DNA of 64,000 nt from Nocardioides sp. Root1257 (GCF_001425175.1 NZ_LMDV01000001.1:1-64000); one strand, 5' to 3'. Positions 42,508 to 51,428 are shown, numbered from the stretch's first letter. Translations and numbers: made by a program. Notes: generated by a model not told the origin, from the letters alone.

Positions 42508-45071
42508 CGGGGCGTCTCTCGGGTGAGCACGAGTCGGACCATCTCGCGGGCGACCATCGGCGCGGCGTTCTGGTTCTGGCCGGTGACCAGGTCGCCGTCG
42601 ACGACCCAGTGGTTGGCGAACGGGTCCCGGAACCGGGTCGCGGACTCGAAGAGCGCGCCCCGCTTGCGCAGCTCGGTCTCCGGGTGCCGCGGCGTCGAGG
42701 TGATCCGCAGCTCGCGCACCTGCTTGTCGGTGACCGCGGAGACCTTCCGGCCCTCGACGAGCGGACGCCCGTCGGCGGCCGTCGCGTTGACCAGCCCGAG
42801 CGGCCCGTGGCACACGCCGCCGATCACCAGTCCCGCCGCCGCCGCGGCGGTCATCTGCTCCGCGAGCGGCTCCGAGTCGCCGAGGTCGAACGCCGCGCCC
42901 CAGCCGCCGGCGAGGTAGACGAGGTCGTAGTCGGTGACGTCCACGTCGGCGATCGCCAGCGAGTCCTGCAGCTTCGAGGCCAGGATGTCGTCGCCGAGGT
43001 AGCGGTCGTCGGCCGTGGTTCGCAGCACCGGCTTGAGGGACATCGGGTCGACCGGGACCACGCCGCCGAGCGGGCTCGCCACGTCGACGTACATCCCGGC
43101 GTCCTCGAAGTAGTAGTACGGCACGGTCAGCTCGGAGGAGAAGACGCCGGTCGGGGTGCCGTCGCCCAGCGTCGCGTGGTTCGTGGCGATCACCAGCGCG
43201 CGTCGCCCCGCGGCCTCCTGGGTTACGGCGTCCGCGTCGTCGGGGTGCATGCCCAGTCGCTGCGCGAGCCGGCGCAGCGCGCGGGCCGGCTTCGGCGGCC
43301 GCACGAGGTCGGGCTCGCCCTGACGCCGCGCGACGTACGGCCACGGGTGGTTGCGCTCCGGGACGCACCGGCGCTGCTCCTCCTTGAGCCGCGTGCGGAG
43401 GTGGTCGAGGACGGGGCTGCAGGCCGGGTCGTCCCAGCGGTTGACCGACTCGACGGGGTCGGCGGTGAGGTCGTAGAGCTCCCACTGGTCGGGGACCGGG
43501 ACCGTCCGGTACTCCGGCCCGGCGGCGCCGTTGGCGGCCAGGTGCCGGCGTCCGGGCTCGGTCCAGGTGGCGGGGTCGTCGAAGGTGCGCACCAGCTTCC
43601 ACAGGTGGCCCCGCCCGCTCGACGACGGAGCCCGGGCGACCACGCCCTCGAAGTTCGCACCCACGTGGGCCGCGACCTGGATGCGGAGCGGCGCGGGCGG
43701 GTCGGCCTTGCGGCCGAGCTGACGCGCCAGGCCGGACAGGCCGGTGTCGCCCTCGAGCATGTTGTCGCGGGTGATCAGGTAGACCGCCCGGTCGTGGTCG
43801 GCGAGGGCCGGGTCGGCGACGACCGGCATCAGGTCGCGGCCCGGCAGCGGGTGCACCTCGCTGAAGTCCTCGCGCAGCCGAGCGGCCACCGCGTCGGCAT
43901 CGATCCCCGCGGCCGCGAGCAGGGTCGGCACCAGGTCGACGTGCGAGGTTGGCTCGCTCACGGTGGCGGGGCCCGTCGGCGACCCGCCGGTCCGGGCAAC
44001 GATGAACGGCACCCGGGTCGCCTCGTCGTAGAGGTTGAACCACTTCTGGTGCAGGCCGCCGTGCGCGCCCAGGAGGTCGCCGTGGTCGGAGGTCCGCACG
44101 AGCACGGCCTCCGTCGAGCCGGCGGTGACCGTGCGCCGTACCCGGTCCAGGGGAGCGTCGGCCTCGGCGTGCAGCCGGTAGTAGAGGTCGCGGTAGGCCT
44201 GGGCCTTCGAGCGGTAGATCCGGCCGATCGCCGACGGCGGTCCGTACGCCGACGGGTAGGACTCCCGGAACGCGATCTGGGCGGCGGGCTTGAGGGCGAG
44301 GTCCTCGTTGGCGGTCGGCGGCTCGGTGACGTGCGGGGGGTCGAGGTGGCTGGGCGCGATCGGCATCCGGCGCACCCACTTGGGGAAGAGCACGATGTCG
44401 TGCGGGTTCACGAAGCTGGCGACGAGCAGGAACGGCCGCAGCGCGTCCGGATCGCCGGCGCGGCGCCGCTGGTAGCGGTCCTCGAGCCAGGCGACGAGCC
44501 GGTCCGCGATCAGCGGGTCGCGGCGCAGGCCGCTGTCGGAGAGGCTGGCGCCGTGTGGCTCGGGCCCGACCCAGCCCGAGAACCCGTACGGCGCCAGGGG
44601 ATCCGCGTCGACGTACTGCTGGACGGCGTCCGGGACGACCTCGCCGGACGGCGTGTTCGTCTCGACGCGTCGGCCGTCCGGCGTGTGCAGGTCGGCGTGG
44701 CTGATGTGCCACTTGCCGTCGTAGTGGGTGTCGTAGCCCGCGGCCCGGAACCAGTTCCCCAGCGTCGGCACCTCGCCGCGCGGCAGCCAGCGCATCCGGC
44801 TGTCGTCGGCGGACTTGCCGAGCCCGTCGGTCTGGGTGACGCCGTGGACGTCGGGGTACTGCCCGGTGAAGATCGTCGGCCGCGACGGCACGCACGCCAG
44901 CGAGCCCGTGTAGTGCCGCTCGAAGGAGACGCCGTGCTCGCGGAACCACCGGGTCCCGGCCAGGGTCCGCTCCCGCCAGGCCGCGAGCTCGGGGCCCTCG
45001 TACGACGGGGCGGCGCGCTCCTCGTCGGTCATCAGGATCACGACGTCGGGTCGGGTGGCGGGTGCACTCAT
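42504..45071 (-). CDS. Type I sulfatase fused to a DJ-1/PfpI domain
   Basis: The 855-residue two-domain protein has an N-terminal alkaline-phosphatase-fold sulfatase (about 7-600) with the formylglycine signature CVPSR (Cys60) and metal-site segments GKWHISH and TSDHGDLLGAHGG. The C-terminal DJ-1/PfpI domain (about 618-855) has the nucleophile-elbow Cys754 in GGVCHGPLGL and begins RALVIATNHATLGDGTPTG. I know no standard enzyme with this fusion. No signal peptide is visible, so it probably acts in the cytoplasm. ATG at 45071 follows GAGGAG. Cys60 would need a formylglycine-generating enzyme, which is not in this window. Confidence 0.88.
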   Translation of the reverse strand: MSAPATRPDVVILMTDEERAAPSYEGPELAAWRERTLAGTRWFREHGVSFERHYTGSLACVPSRPTIFTGQYPDVHGVTQTDGLGKSADDSRMRWLPRGEVPTLGNWFRAAGYDTHYDGKWHISHADLHTPDGRRVETNTPSGEVVPDAVQQYVDADPLAPYGFSGWVGPEPHGASLSDSGLRRDPLIADRLVAWLEDRYQRRRAGDPDALRPFLLVASFVNPHDIVLFPKWVRRMPIAPSHLDPPHVTEPPTANEDLALKPAAQIAFRESYPSAYGPPSAIGRIYRSKAQAYRDLYYRLHAEADAPLDRVRRTVTAGSTEAVLVRTSDHGDLLGAHGGLHQKWFNLYDEATRVPFIVARTGGSPTGPATVSEPTSHVDLVPTLLAAAGIDADAVAARLREDFSEVHPLPGRDLMPVVADPALADHDRAVYLITRDNMLEGDTGLSGLARQLGRKADPPAPLRIQVAAHVGANFEGVVARAPSSSGRGHLWKLVRTFDDPATWTEPGRRHLAANGAAGPEYRTVPVPDQWELYDLTADPVESVNRWDDPACSPVLDHLRTRLKEEQRRCVPERNHPWPYVARRQGEPDLVRPPKPARALRRLAQRLGMHPDDADAVTQEAAGRRALVIATNHATLGDGTPTGVFSSELTVPYYYFEDAGMYVDVASPLGGVVPVDPMSLKPVLRTTADDRYLGDDILASKLQDSLAIADVDVTDYDLVYLAGGWGAAFDLGDSEPLAEQMTAAAAAGLVIGGVCHGPLGLVNATAADGRPLVEGRKVSAVTDKQVRELRITSTPRHPETELRKRGALFESATRFRDPFANHWVVDGDLVTGQNQNAAPMVAREMVRLVLTRETPR

Positions 45072-45499
45072 GGCTGGCTCCTCAGGTGGGCCGCGAGGCT
45101 TGCGGTCAGGTCGTCGCCGGCCTTGCCGAGCTGACGGGCCACCAGCCGGGCGACCAGTGGGCCGCCGCGGGTCTCGACCCGGCCGGTGAGCGTCACCGAG
45201 GTCGCGGCGCCGTCGGGCGCGAGCGTCCACGTGTTGCTGGCGGTGGTGACGATCGCGGGCAGCCCGGCGATGTCGTAGGCGAGCGTGCGGCCCGGCTCCC
45301 AGGCCGTGATCGTCTCGCGGAGCGCGGCGCGGCCGACCTGGACCCGTCGTACCGTCCCCGGCCCCGGCGGGCCGGCGGTCAGCAGGCTGCTCTGCGAGAC
45401 GTTGCCGGCCCAGCGGCTGATCGCGGCGAAGTCGGCCAACAGGTCCCAGACCGCGTCGACGGGAGCTGCCACCGACACGCGCGACGCCGTGGTCGTCAT
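45068..45499 (-). CDS. SRPBCC (START/polyketide-cyclase-like) family protein
   Basis: The 143-residue protein has the START-like N-terminal pattern VSVAAPVDAVWDLLADFAAISRW and a C-terminal helix of the helix-grip fold. It could bind a hydrophobic ligand. It is the first gene of the four-gene sulfatase operon (ATGA overlap with the sulfatase), and its start at 45499 faces the divergent arylsulfatase across 56 bp that contain an inverted repeat. Confidence 0.8.
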   Translation of the reverse strand: MTTTASRVSVAAPVDAVWDLLADFAAISRWAGNVSQSSLLTAGPPGPGTVRRVQVGRAALRETITAWEPGRTLAYDIAGLPAIVTTASNTWTLAPDGAATSVTLTGRVETRGGPLVARLVARQLGKAGDDLTASLAAHLRSQP

Positions 45500-45516
45500 G
45501 GTTCGAGTTCTATCAT

Positions 45517-45535
45517 TTGGCACAAGCCTTGCCAA
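45517..45535. promoter_or_regulatory. Inverted-repeat operator between the divergent sulfatase genes
   Basis: TTGGCA at 45517-45522 and TGCCAA at 45530-45535 form an inverted repeat inside the only AT-rich stretch of the divergent promoter region. The flanking CATTTGGCA and TTGCCAA half-sites recur in front of the tetR gene (52112-52134) with a spacer one base shorter. It is a candidate TetR-type operator controlling both operons. Confidence 0.55.
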
Positions 45536-45555
45536 TAGTTGCTAGCGTCGCCTCC

Positions 45556-47301
45556 ATGATCGGACGCACGTTCGCGGACTCGGCTCCCACGTTCCCCGAG
45601 CCGGAGCGCGCCAGGCCGGGCGCTCCCAACGTCGTGTACGTGCTCTACGACGACCTCGGCTGGTCCGACCTCGGCTGCTTCGGGTCCGAGATCTCGACGC
45701 CGACCGCCGACCGGCTGGCCGCCGAGGGACTGCGCTACACCAACTTCCACGTCACCCCGCTGTGCTCGCCCACCCGCGCCTGCCTGCTGACCGGGCGCAA
45801 CCACCACGCGACCGGCATGGGTCTGCTGCCGAACTTCGCGATGGGCTACCCGGGCTACCGCGGCGAGCTGCACCACTCCACCGCGACCATCGGCGAGATG
45901 GCGCAGTCGCAGGGCTACACGACCCTCGGGGTCGGCAAGTGGCACCTCACGCCGATGAACCAGTTCACCGGTGCCGGCCCCTTCGCGCAGTGGCCCCTGC
46001 AGCGCGGCTTCGACCGCTACTACGGCACCCCCGACGGGATGACCAACCAGTGGCGCCCCGACCTGATCGAGGACAACCACTGGACCGAGCAGCCCGACGA
46101 GCCCGGCTACCACTTCACCGCCGACATCGTGGACAAGGCGATCGGCTACGTCCACGACCACCGCAACGGCGACGCGACCAAGCCGTTCTTCCTGTACGTC
46201 GCGTTCTGCGCGCCGCACTTCCCGCACCACGTGCCGCGCGAGTACGTCGACCGCTACGTGCCGGTCTTCGAGAAGGGCTGGGACGCCACCCGCGAGGACC
46301 GGCTCGCCCGTCAGAAGGAGCTCGGCCTGGTCGCGCCGGACACCGAGCTGCCGCCGCGCAACCCCGGCGTGCGGGCCTGGGACGACTACGCCCCGGAGGA
46401 CCGGGCGGCGATGGTGCGCCTGCAGGCGGCGTACGCCGGGATGGTCGAGCACACCGACGAGCACCTGGGCCGGCTGGTCGCGGCGCTCGAGGAGATGGGC
46501 GAGCTCGACAACACGCTCTTCGTGCTGATGAGCGACAACGGCGCCAGCCAGGAGGGCGGCGAGGTCGGGTCAATGAACGCGGTGAAGTTCTTCACCGGGT
46601 ACGACGCGCCCGACCAGGAGCTGGCCGCGGTGCGTGAGCACCTCGACGAGATCGGCGAGGAGCAGTGGGTCAACACCTACGCGATCGGCTGGTCGATGGC
46701 CGGCAACACCCCGCTGAAGCTCTGGAAGCAGGACACGCACGGCGGCGGCGTACGGTCCCCGCTGATCGTGCGCTGGCCCGGCGAGGTCGCCGACCCCGGC
46801 GGCATCCGGACCCAGTTCCACCACGCCATCGACCTCACCCCGACCGCGCTCGAGGTCACGGGGATGACGGCGCCCACCTCGGTGAAGGGGGTCGAGCAGC
46901 GTCCGCTCGACGGTGAGAGCCTGCGCTACACGTTCGCGTCACCGGACGAGCCGACCCGTCGGACCGTGCAGTACTTCGAGATGAACGGCCAGCGCGCGAT
47001 CTGGCAGGACGGCTGGAAGGCGGTCGCCCACCACGAGCCGATGCTCAGCCCGGTCCTGGTGCTCACCGGGCAGGCCGCGGCGGTCACCGACTTCGACGCC
47101 GACCGCTGGGAGCTCTACCACCTCGACACCGACTGGAACGAGGTTCACGACCTCGCCACCGAGGAGCCCGAGCGGCTCGCCGCGATGGTCGAGCTCTGGT
47201 GGCAGGAGGCCGAGCGCAACGACGCGCTGCCGCTCGGCGCCATCATCGGCGGCATGAACGGCCCGATCATCACCGGCCGCTACGACCAAGGGCCGCGATG
47301 A
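45556..47301 (+). CDS. Arylsulfatase, catalytic part (C-terminal domain on next gene)
   Basis: The 581-residue type I sulfatase has the formylglycine motif CSPTR (Cys70, PLCSPTRACLLTGR) and metal-binding YDDLGWSDLG (31-40). It also has GKWHL and the SDNGASQEGG segment. It hydrolyses sulfate esters after conversion of Cys70 to formylglycine. No signal peptide is visible. The usual beta-rich C-terminal domain of this arylsulfatase group is missing here and is encoded by the following, overlapping gene. ATG at 45556 is chosen because the longer frame has no ribosome site and lacks conservation. Confidence 0.88.
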   Translation: MIGRTFADSAPTFPEPERARPGAPNVVYVLYDDLGWSDLGCFGSEISTPTADRLAAEGLRYTNFHVTPLCSPTRACLLTGRNHHATGMGLLPNFAMGYPGYRGELHHSTATIGEMAQSQGYTTLGVGKWHLTPMNQFTGAGPFAQWPLQRGFDRYYGTPDGMTNQWRPDLIEDNHWTEQPDEPGYHFTADIVDKAIGYVHDHRNGDATKPFFLYVAFCAPHFPHHVPREYVDRYVPVFEKGWDATREDRLARQKELGLVAPDTELPPRNPGVRAWDDYAPEDRAAMVRLQAAYAGMVEHTDEHLGRLVAALEEMGELDNTLFVLMSDNGASQEGGEVGSMNAVKFFTGYDAPDQELAAVREHLDEIGEEQWVNTYAIGWSMAGNTPLKLWKQDTHGGGVRSPLIVRWPGEVADPGGIRTQFHHAIDLTPTALEVTGMTAPTSVKGVEQRPLDGESLRYTFASPDEPTRRTVQYFEMNGQRAIWQDGWKAVAHHEPMLSPVLVLTGQAAAVTDFDADRWELYHLDTDWNEVHDLATEEPERLAAMVELWWQEAERNDALPLGAIIGGMNGPIITGRYDQGPR

Positions 47302-47852
47302 CCGCGCGCTGGACGCTCTACCCCGGCCCCGGGCGTGTCCCCGACGCCGCGGCACCCGACGTGCGTGGCCGGTCGCACTCGATCTCGGCGTCGGTGCTGC
47401 TCCCGGGCCCCGACGACGGGGGAGTGCTCGTCGCCCACGGCGACCGGACGGCCGGGTACGCCCTACGCATCGCCGACGGACACCTCGTCCACCACTACGT
47501 GCACGGCGGTGGGCTGACCACCACCGTGTCGAACCGGACGGTCCCGTGGGGGCGGACCGTCCACCTGGAGGTGCGCGTCGACCGCCTCCGCGACCAGCAG
47601 CAGGATGACGGGGGGACCGTCATGCTGCTGGTCGACGGAGCCGATGTCGGCTCCGGCACCCTGCCGGTCCTGGCTCGGGCCAGGACCGGCTACACCGGCC
47701 TCGACGTCGGCTGCGACCGCGGCCTGACCGTCGGCGGCTACCCGGCACCGGCCCGGTTCACCGGGCGGCTGTCGTCCGTCCTGGTGACGGCCGCGGACGA
47801 CCAGGTGCTGGACGAGTCCCTCATGTGGGCGATCGCCGACGCGGCTGGGTGA
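47298..47852 (+). CDS. Detached C-terminal beta-sandwich domain of the arylsulfatase
   Basis: The 184-residue protein reads WTLYPGPGRVPDAAAPDVRG, then RSHSISASVLLPGPDDGGVLVAHGDRTAGY, a TVMLLVDGADVGSGTLPV strand and GYPAPARFTGRLSSVLV. This is the concanavalin-like C-terminal domain normally fused to arylsulfatases of the preceding type. It starts with ATGA overlapping the sulfatase stop, in the -1 frame. It is either a coupled second subunit or the product of a frameshift or indel in a once continuous gene. Confidence 0.75.
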   Translation: MTARWTLYPGPGRVPDAAAPDVRGRSHSISASVLLPGPDDGGVLVAHGDRTAGYALRIADGHLVHHYVHGGGLTTTVSNRTVPWGRTVHLEVRVDRLRDQQQDDGGTVMLLVDGADVGSGTLPVLARARTGYTGLDVGCDRGLTVGGYPAPARFTGRLSSVLVTAADDQVLDESLMWAIADAAG

Positions 47853-47875
47853 GGCGCGCCCGCGGACCGGCGTGT

Positions 47876-47967
47876 CTGCGGGTTTCACCGGCTGGCCGCC
47901 GAAACCCGCAGTGCTGTCAGCCAGAACCCGCGCGACACGCTGGGGCGGTACGGCGTGTCGTGCGGGT
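47876..47967. repeat. Two consecutive large hairpins downstream of the arylsulfatase genes
   Basis: CTGCGGGTTTC (47876-47886) pairs perfectly with GAAACCCGCAG (47901-47911). ACCCGCGCGACACGC (47926-47940) pairs at 14 of 15 positions with GCGTGTCGTGCGGGT (47953-47967). They fill the gap after the arylsulfatase pair and may act as terminator or be a dispersed palindromic repeat. Bases 47968-48104 hold nothing else I can support. Confidence 0.75.
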
Positions 47968-48104
47968 CGTGGCCGACAGGTCGCGCCGTGCCCGCCTCGT
48001 GGCGGTGCCGGTGCCGCGCGCTCCGCGTGGTGACGCCGCGGTGCCGGCAGGCCCGCCGATACTGGCGCCCATGACAGACATCCCTCGTGACGCAGGACCG
48101 ATGG

Positions 48105-48506
48105 ATGACTGATCGAGGCGATCTCCGCGGGTCGGCGACGCGCCTGCAACCGGACCCGGTGCTCAGAAGACTGGCGATCGTGGGCTGGCTGCTCGCGGCG
48201 GCTGCGTTGACGCTCGGAGTGACTGCCCTGTGGTTGGCCACCGACAACCCGGAGATCCGCCACACGAGTCGTGGCGACCCCTACCCCTGCCTCGCGCCGT
48301 GGAACACCGTTCTCAACGATGCCGACAACCGCCCGGGAGGTGAGCCAGCATCGGACGAGGACGACATCAACGCCCGCTGTCGCGTCGCGGGCGAGGACCG
48401 GTTCGACGTGGCCGTGGTGTTCGGGGTCGCGGCGGTCGGCACCGGAGCTGCGGCGATCGGCGTGACTTACGCCCGCGGCCGCCGGGACCGGCGCCTCAGC
48501 TGGTGA
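48105..48506 (+). CDS. Hypothetical membrane protein, two transmembrane helices
   Basis: The 133-residue protein has transmembrane helices near residues 21-43 (LAIVGWLLAAAALTLGVTALWLA) and 101-120. Between them is an extracytoplasmic loop with two Cys (PYPCLAPWN and NARCRVAG) that could form a disulfide. I do not recognise a family. ATG at 48105 is preferred over an in-frame GTG at 48087 because AGGA lies at a suitable distance. It is not clearly linked to the neighbours. Confidence 0.55.
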   Translation: MTDRGDLRGSATRLQPDPVLRRLAIVGWLLAAAALTLGVTALWLATDNPEIRHTSRGDPYPCLAPWNTVLNDADNRPGGEPASDEDDINARCRVAGEDRFDVAVVFGVAAVGTGAAAIGVTYARGRRDRRLSW

Positions 48507-48567
48507 CCGCACCGCGTTGAGCCTGGCTACTCAGGCGACCGGACGCCCGTCAGGACAGGGTGGGCGC

Positions 48568-48969
48568 ATGGAGCTGCCCGAGAACCCGCTGACCAACCCG
48601 CGCAGCGTGCGCCGGACCGAGCCGCGACGGCCCTGGCGCTGGTGGGCCTGGACCGGGCTCGTGGTGGCCGCGGTGGTCAACACCGTGGCGATGGCGTTCG
48701 TCGCTGTCGTCGAGGCCTGGGCGACGAAGGGGACCTGCAACGACCCGGCCAGTCTCGCGGCGCTGCACGAGGCCCGGACCTACCTCGCGATCATGGTCGT
48801 CCTGTCCGTCGTCCCGTGGGTCGTCGCGGCGCTGGTCGCCGCCAGGACCGGCCGTCCGTGGGCGCGCTGGCTGCTGCCGGCGCCCGTCGTCGCGATCGTC
48901 CCGGTGCTCGTCCTCGGCAGCGCCCTGCAGGCGACCCCCGCGGACTGGACGGGCGGCTTCTGCTTCTGA
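48568..48969 (+). CDS. Hypothetical membrane protein, three transmembrane helices
   Basis: The 133-residue protein has hydrophobic segments near 25-50 (WWAWTGLVVAAVVNTVAMAF), 73-92 and 99-118. It has two Cys (GTCNDPAS and the C-terminal GGFCF) on the same side of the membrane. I do not recognise a family. The 5' part up to ATG 48568 in the same frame is not conserved-looking, so the shorter start is used. Confidence 0.55.
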   Translation: MELPENPLTNPRSVRRTEPRRPWRWWAWTGLVVAAVVNTVAMAFVAVVEAWATKGTCNDPASLAALHEARTYLAIMVVLSVVPWVVAALVAARTGRPWARWLLPAPVVAIVPVLVLGSALQATPADWTGGFCF

Positions 48970-48987
48970 GGTCCTGTCCCCATCGGC

Positions 48988-49599
48988 CTACGACCGCGCC
49001 GCGCCGCCGGGGGCCTGAGCCCTCGGGCGGGCGCGGACGTGCATGCGCTCACCCTGGCGGCCGAGGACGGAGAGGACCTCGACCGGGGACTCCCCGGTGC
49101 TGCCGAACCAGTGCGGCACGCGGGTGTCGAACTCGGCGACCTCACCGGGGCCGAGGACGAGGTCGTGGTCGCCGATGACGATCCGCAGCCGGCCGGCGAT
49201 GACGTACATCCACTCGTAGCCCTCGTGGGTCTTCATCTCGACCCGGTTCTTCGACGTCGGGATGACGATCTTCCACACCTGGACGCCACCGGGCTGCCGG
49301 GTCAGCGGGATCACGGTGCGGCCGTGGACCTGGTGCGGCTTCAGGTGCACGCGCGGGTCGCCGACCTCGGGCGCGCCCACGAGCTCGTCGAGCGGTACGC
49401 CGTACGCCTCGGCCAGCGGGAGCAGCAGCTCGAGGCTCGGGCGGCGCTGGCCGGTCTCGAGCCGGGAGAGCGTGCTCTTCGAGATCCCGGTGCGCTCGGA
49501 CAGCTCGGCCAGGCTGGTCGACCGCAGGGAGCGCAGTCGCTTCAGGCGCGGGCCCACCTGGTCGAGGGCAGTGGCGATGCGGGCGTTCGGGTCGGCCAT
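48988..49599 (-). CDS. XRE-family transcriptional regulator with cupin sensor domain
   Basis: The 203-residue regulator has an N-terminal XRE helix-turn-helix (about 18-72, LRSTSLAELSERTGISKS, TLSRLETGQRRPSLELL) and a C-terminal cupin (about 110-190, MKTHEGYEWMYVIAGRLRI, GPGEVAEFDTRVPHWFG). Cupin-XRE repressors usually sense a small metabolite and control the adjacent divergent gene. ATG at 49599 faces a perfect 18-bp palindrome 31 bases upstream, a likely autoregulatory operator shared with the divergent small membrane-protein operon. Confidence 0.88.
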   Translation of the reverse strand: MADPNARIATALDQVGPRLKRLRSLRSTSLAELSERTGISKSTLSRLETGQRRPSLELLLPLAEAYGVPLDELVGAPEVGDPRVHLKPHQVHGRTVIPLTRQPGGVQVWKIVIPTSKNRVEMKTHEGYEWMYVIAGRLRIVIGDHDLVLGPGEVAEFDTRVPHWFGSTGESPVEVLSVLGRQGERMHVRARPRAQAPGGAARS

Positions 49600-49629
49600 G
49601 GAGCCATGGAAGCGCGTGCGTCCCGGATT

Positions 49630-49647
49630 CGGCAACGATCGTTGCCG
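49630..49647. promoter_or_regulatory. Perfect 18-bp palindromic operator between divergent genes
   Basis: CGGCAACGATCGTTGCCG is a perfect palindrome in the 79-bp gap between the XRE-cupin regulator and the divergent membrane-protein operon. It is 31 bases from each start codon (49599 and 49679). It is the obvious binding site for the regulator. Confidence 0.75.
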
Positions 49648-49678
49648 AGACGGGGATGCGGGCCGCACGCTCGCTGGC

Positions 49679-49924
49679 ATGGACACCAACCCCCGGCCCG
49701 TCGGCCCCCCGACCAAGCACCAGCTCGCCCTGATGATCTGGCTGTGCGTGTTCCCGACCCTGACCGTCATCAACCTGACGCTCTCGGACTGGCTGCGCCC
49801 CATGTCCCCGGTGCTGCGCACGTTCGTGCTCGCCACCATCGCCGTCCCCGTCGTCATCTACGGACTCATGCCCCAGCTGCACCGGGCGCGGGTCCGGATC
49901 CTCACCTCCAGGAGCACCTCGTGA
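49679..49924 (+). CDS. Small two-helix membrane protein
   Basis: The 81-residue protein has two hydrophobic helices (about 17-37, ALMIWLCVFPTLTVINLTLS; and 50-66) and short hydrophilic ends. I recognise no named function; similar small proteins sit next to DUF4386 genes. It starts 31 bases after the perfect palindrome and its stop overlaps the DUF4386 gene (GTGA). Confidence 0.65.
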   Translation: MDTNPRPVGPPTKHQLALMIWLCVFPTLTVINLTLSDWLRPMSPVLRTFVLATIAVPVVIYGLMPQLHRARVRILTSRSTS

Positions 49925-50604
49925 ACGCACGTCGCACCGCCCTCCTCGGCGGCCTCGCCTACCTCGCCACCTTCGTCTTCTCGATGCCGGCGGTGCCGCT
50001 GCTGCACCCGGCCACCGACGATCCCACCGGCTTCGTCCAGGGCGCCGGCAACGAGACCCAGGTCCTCGTCGGCGGGGTCTTCGAGCTCATCACCGCGCTG
50101 GCCTGCGTCGCCACCGCGCTCGCCCTCTACCCGGTGACCCGGAGGGTCAGTCGGACCTCCGCCCTCGGGTTCGTCGCGTCCCGCACGGTGGAGGCCGGCC
50201 TGATCCTCGTCGGCGTTGTGAGCATCCTGTCCGTCGTCACGCTGCGCCAGGACTTCGCCGGTACGGCGGACGCCCCGGCCGGGCTGGCCGCCGTCGCACA
50301 CGGGCTCGTCGACGTACGTGACTGGACCTTCCTCTTCGGTCCCGGCGTCATGCCGGCGTTCAACGCCCTCTTCCTCGCGACGATCCTCTACCGGGCCGGC
50401 CTCGTGCCCCGGGTGCTGCCCGTCCTCGGTCTGATCGGGGCACCGATCCTGCTCGCCAAGACGATGGTCGTCACCTTCGGCGGCCTGGACGACTTCTCCG
50501 TCGTCGCCGGGCTCTGCGCTCTTCCGATCGCCGCGTGGGAGCTCGGGCTCGGGCTCTGGCTGACGTTCAAGGGCTTCCGGGCGTCGCCCGTGCTCGCGGC
50601 CTAG
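49921..50604 (+). CDS. DUF4386 family membrane protein
   Basis: The 227-residue integral membrane protein has about six helices. It has the DUF4386 pattern [20 protein letters not shown] at the N-terminus and [24 protein letters not shown] in the centre. The function is unknown. The GTG start overlaps the small upstream gene, and both are probably repressed by the divergent XRE-cupin protein. The stop codon shares CTAG with the convergent metallo-hydrolase. Confidence 0.8.
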   Translation: MNARRTALLGGLAYLATFVFSMPAVPLLHPATDDPTGFVQGAGNETQVLVGGVFELITALACVATALALYPVTRRVSRTSALGFVASRTVEAGLILVGVVSILSVVTLRQDFAGTADAPAGLAAVAHGLVDVRDWTFLFGPGVMPAFNALFLATILYRAGLVPRVLPVLGLIGAPILLAKTMVVTFGGLDDFSVVAGLCALPIAAWELGLGLWLTFKGFRASPVLAA

Positions 50605-51428
50605 CCGACGCGCACGGTGTGCAGGTCGTCGCCGAGCTCGACGCGGCCGTCGAAGTGCTGGGCGGCGAGCCGGCGCCACTCGTCCTCGGTGCCGGGCACC
50701 AGGGCGGGGACGTAGTGGGTGAGCACGAGCGTGCCGACCCCGGCGCGAGCGGCCGTGCGCGCGGCGTCCTCGACGGACGAGTGGTAGTCGAGGATGTCCT
50801 GGAGGCGGGGGAGCGGCACCGGCTCGAGCAGGTCGCGCCGGATCGCGGTGATGACGAGGGCGTCGGCGCCCGCGCAGAGCGTGTCGAGCGTCGCGCAGGG
50901 GACGGTGTCGCCCGCGACCACGACCGCGGTGCCGCCGTGCTCGATCCGGAAGGCCAGCGTCGGCTCGACCGGACGGTGGTCGGTGGCGTCGACGCGGACG
51001 ATCACGTCGTCGGCGTCCCAGACCACGCCGGCCGAGACCTCCTGCACATGCACGGGCGGCGGGCCGTTCAGGTCGGCGTGGTGGGTGGTGCGGTAGCCGA
51101 TGTCGGGCGCGAGCGACTGCAGGATGCCGGCCGTCACGGTCCGGGTCCCAGGAGGCCCGACGACGACCAGCGGCGAGTGCTCGAAGGTCGTGATCCAGCG
51201 CGTCGTGACCACGTCGCCGAGGTCGGTGACGTGGTCGCTGTGCAGGTGGGTCAGGAGTACGGCGGTGAGCTGGTTCGGCCCCGAACCCGCGCCGGCAGCG
51301 CGCATGACCACGCCCCGGCCGGCGTCGACCAGGAACGTCGCGGAGCCCGCGCGCACCAGGGTGGCCGGCCCCGCCCGATGGGGATCCGGGAGCGGGCTGC
51401 CGGTGCCCAGGAGGGTCACCTCGATCAT
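50601..51428 (-). CDS. Metallo-beta-lactamase-fold hydrolase, RNase Z/arylsulfatase-like
   Basis: The 275-residue cytoplasmic MBL-fold protein resembles the RNase Z/AtsA-type group: [20 protein letters not shown] at the N-terminus, the zinc motif [13 protein letters not shown] (THxHxDH), a [11 protein letters not shown]sp ligand and a late [11 protein letters not shown]is. Without an exosite arm it is more likely a small-molecule hydrolase (phosphodiesterase, lactone or sulfate ester) than a tRNA nuclease. ATGA overlap places it behind dedA. Confidence 0.78.
   Translation of the reverse strand: MIEVTLLGTGSPLPDPHRAGPATLVRAGSATFLVDAGRGVVMRAAGAGSGPNQLTAVLLTHLHSDHVTDLGDVVTTRWITTFEHSPLVVVGPPGTRTVTAGILQSLAPDIGYRTTHHADLNGPPPVHVQEVSAGVVWDADDVIVRVDATDHRPVEPTLAFRIEHGGTAVVVAGDTVPCATLDTLCAGADALVITAIRRDLLEPVPLPRLQDILDYHSSVEDAARTAARAGVGTLVLTHYVPALVPGTEDEWRRLAAQHFDGRVELGDDLHTVRVG

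Noticed and set aside
50601..51428. tRNA 3' processing RNase Z
   Set aside because: The zinc motif fits, but there is no exosite arm and the gene sits in an accessory dedA operon. A generic MBL hydrolase is safer.
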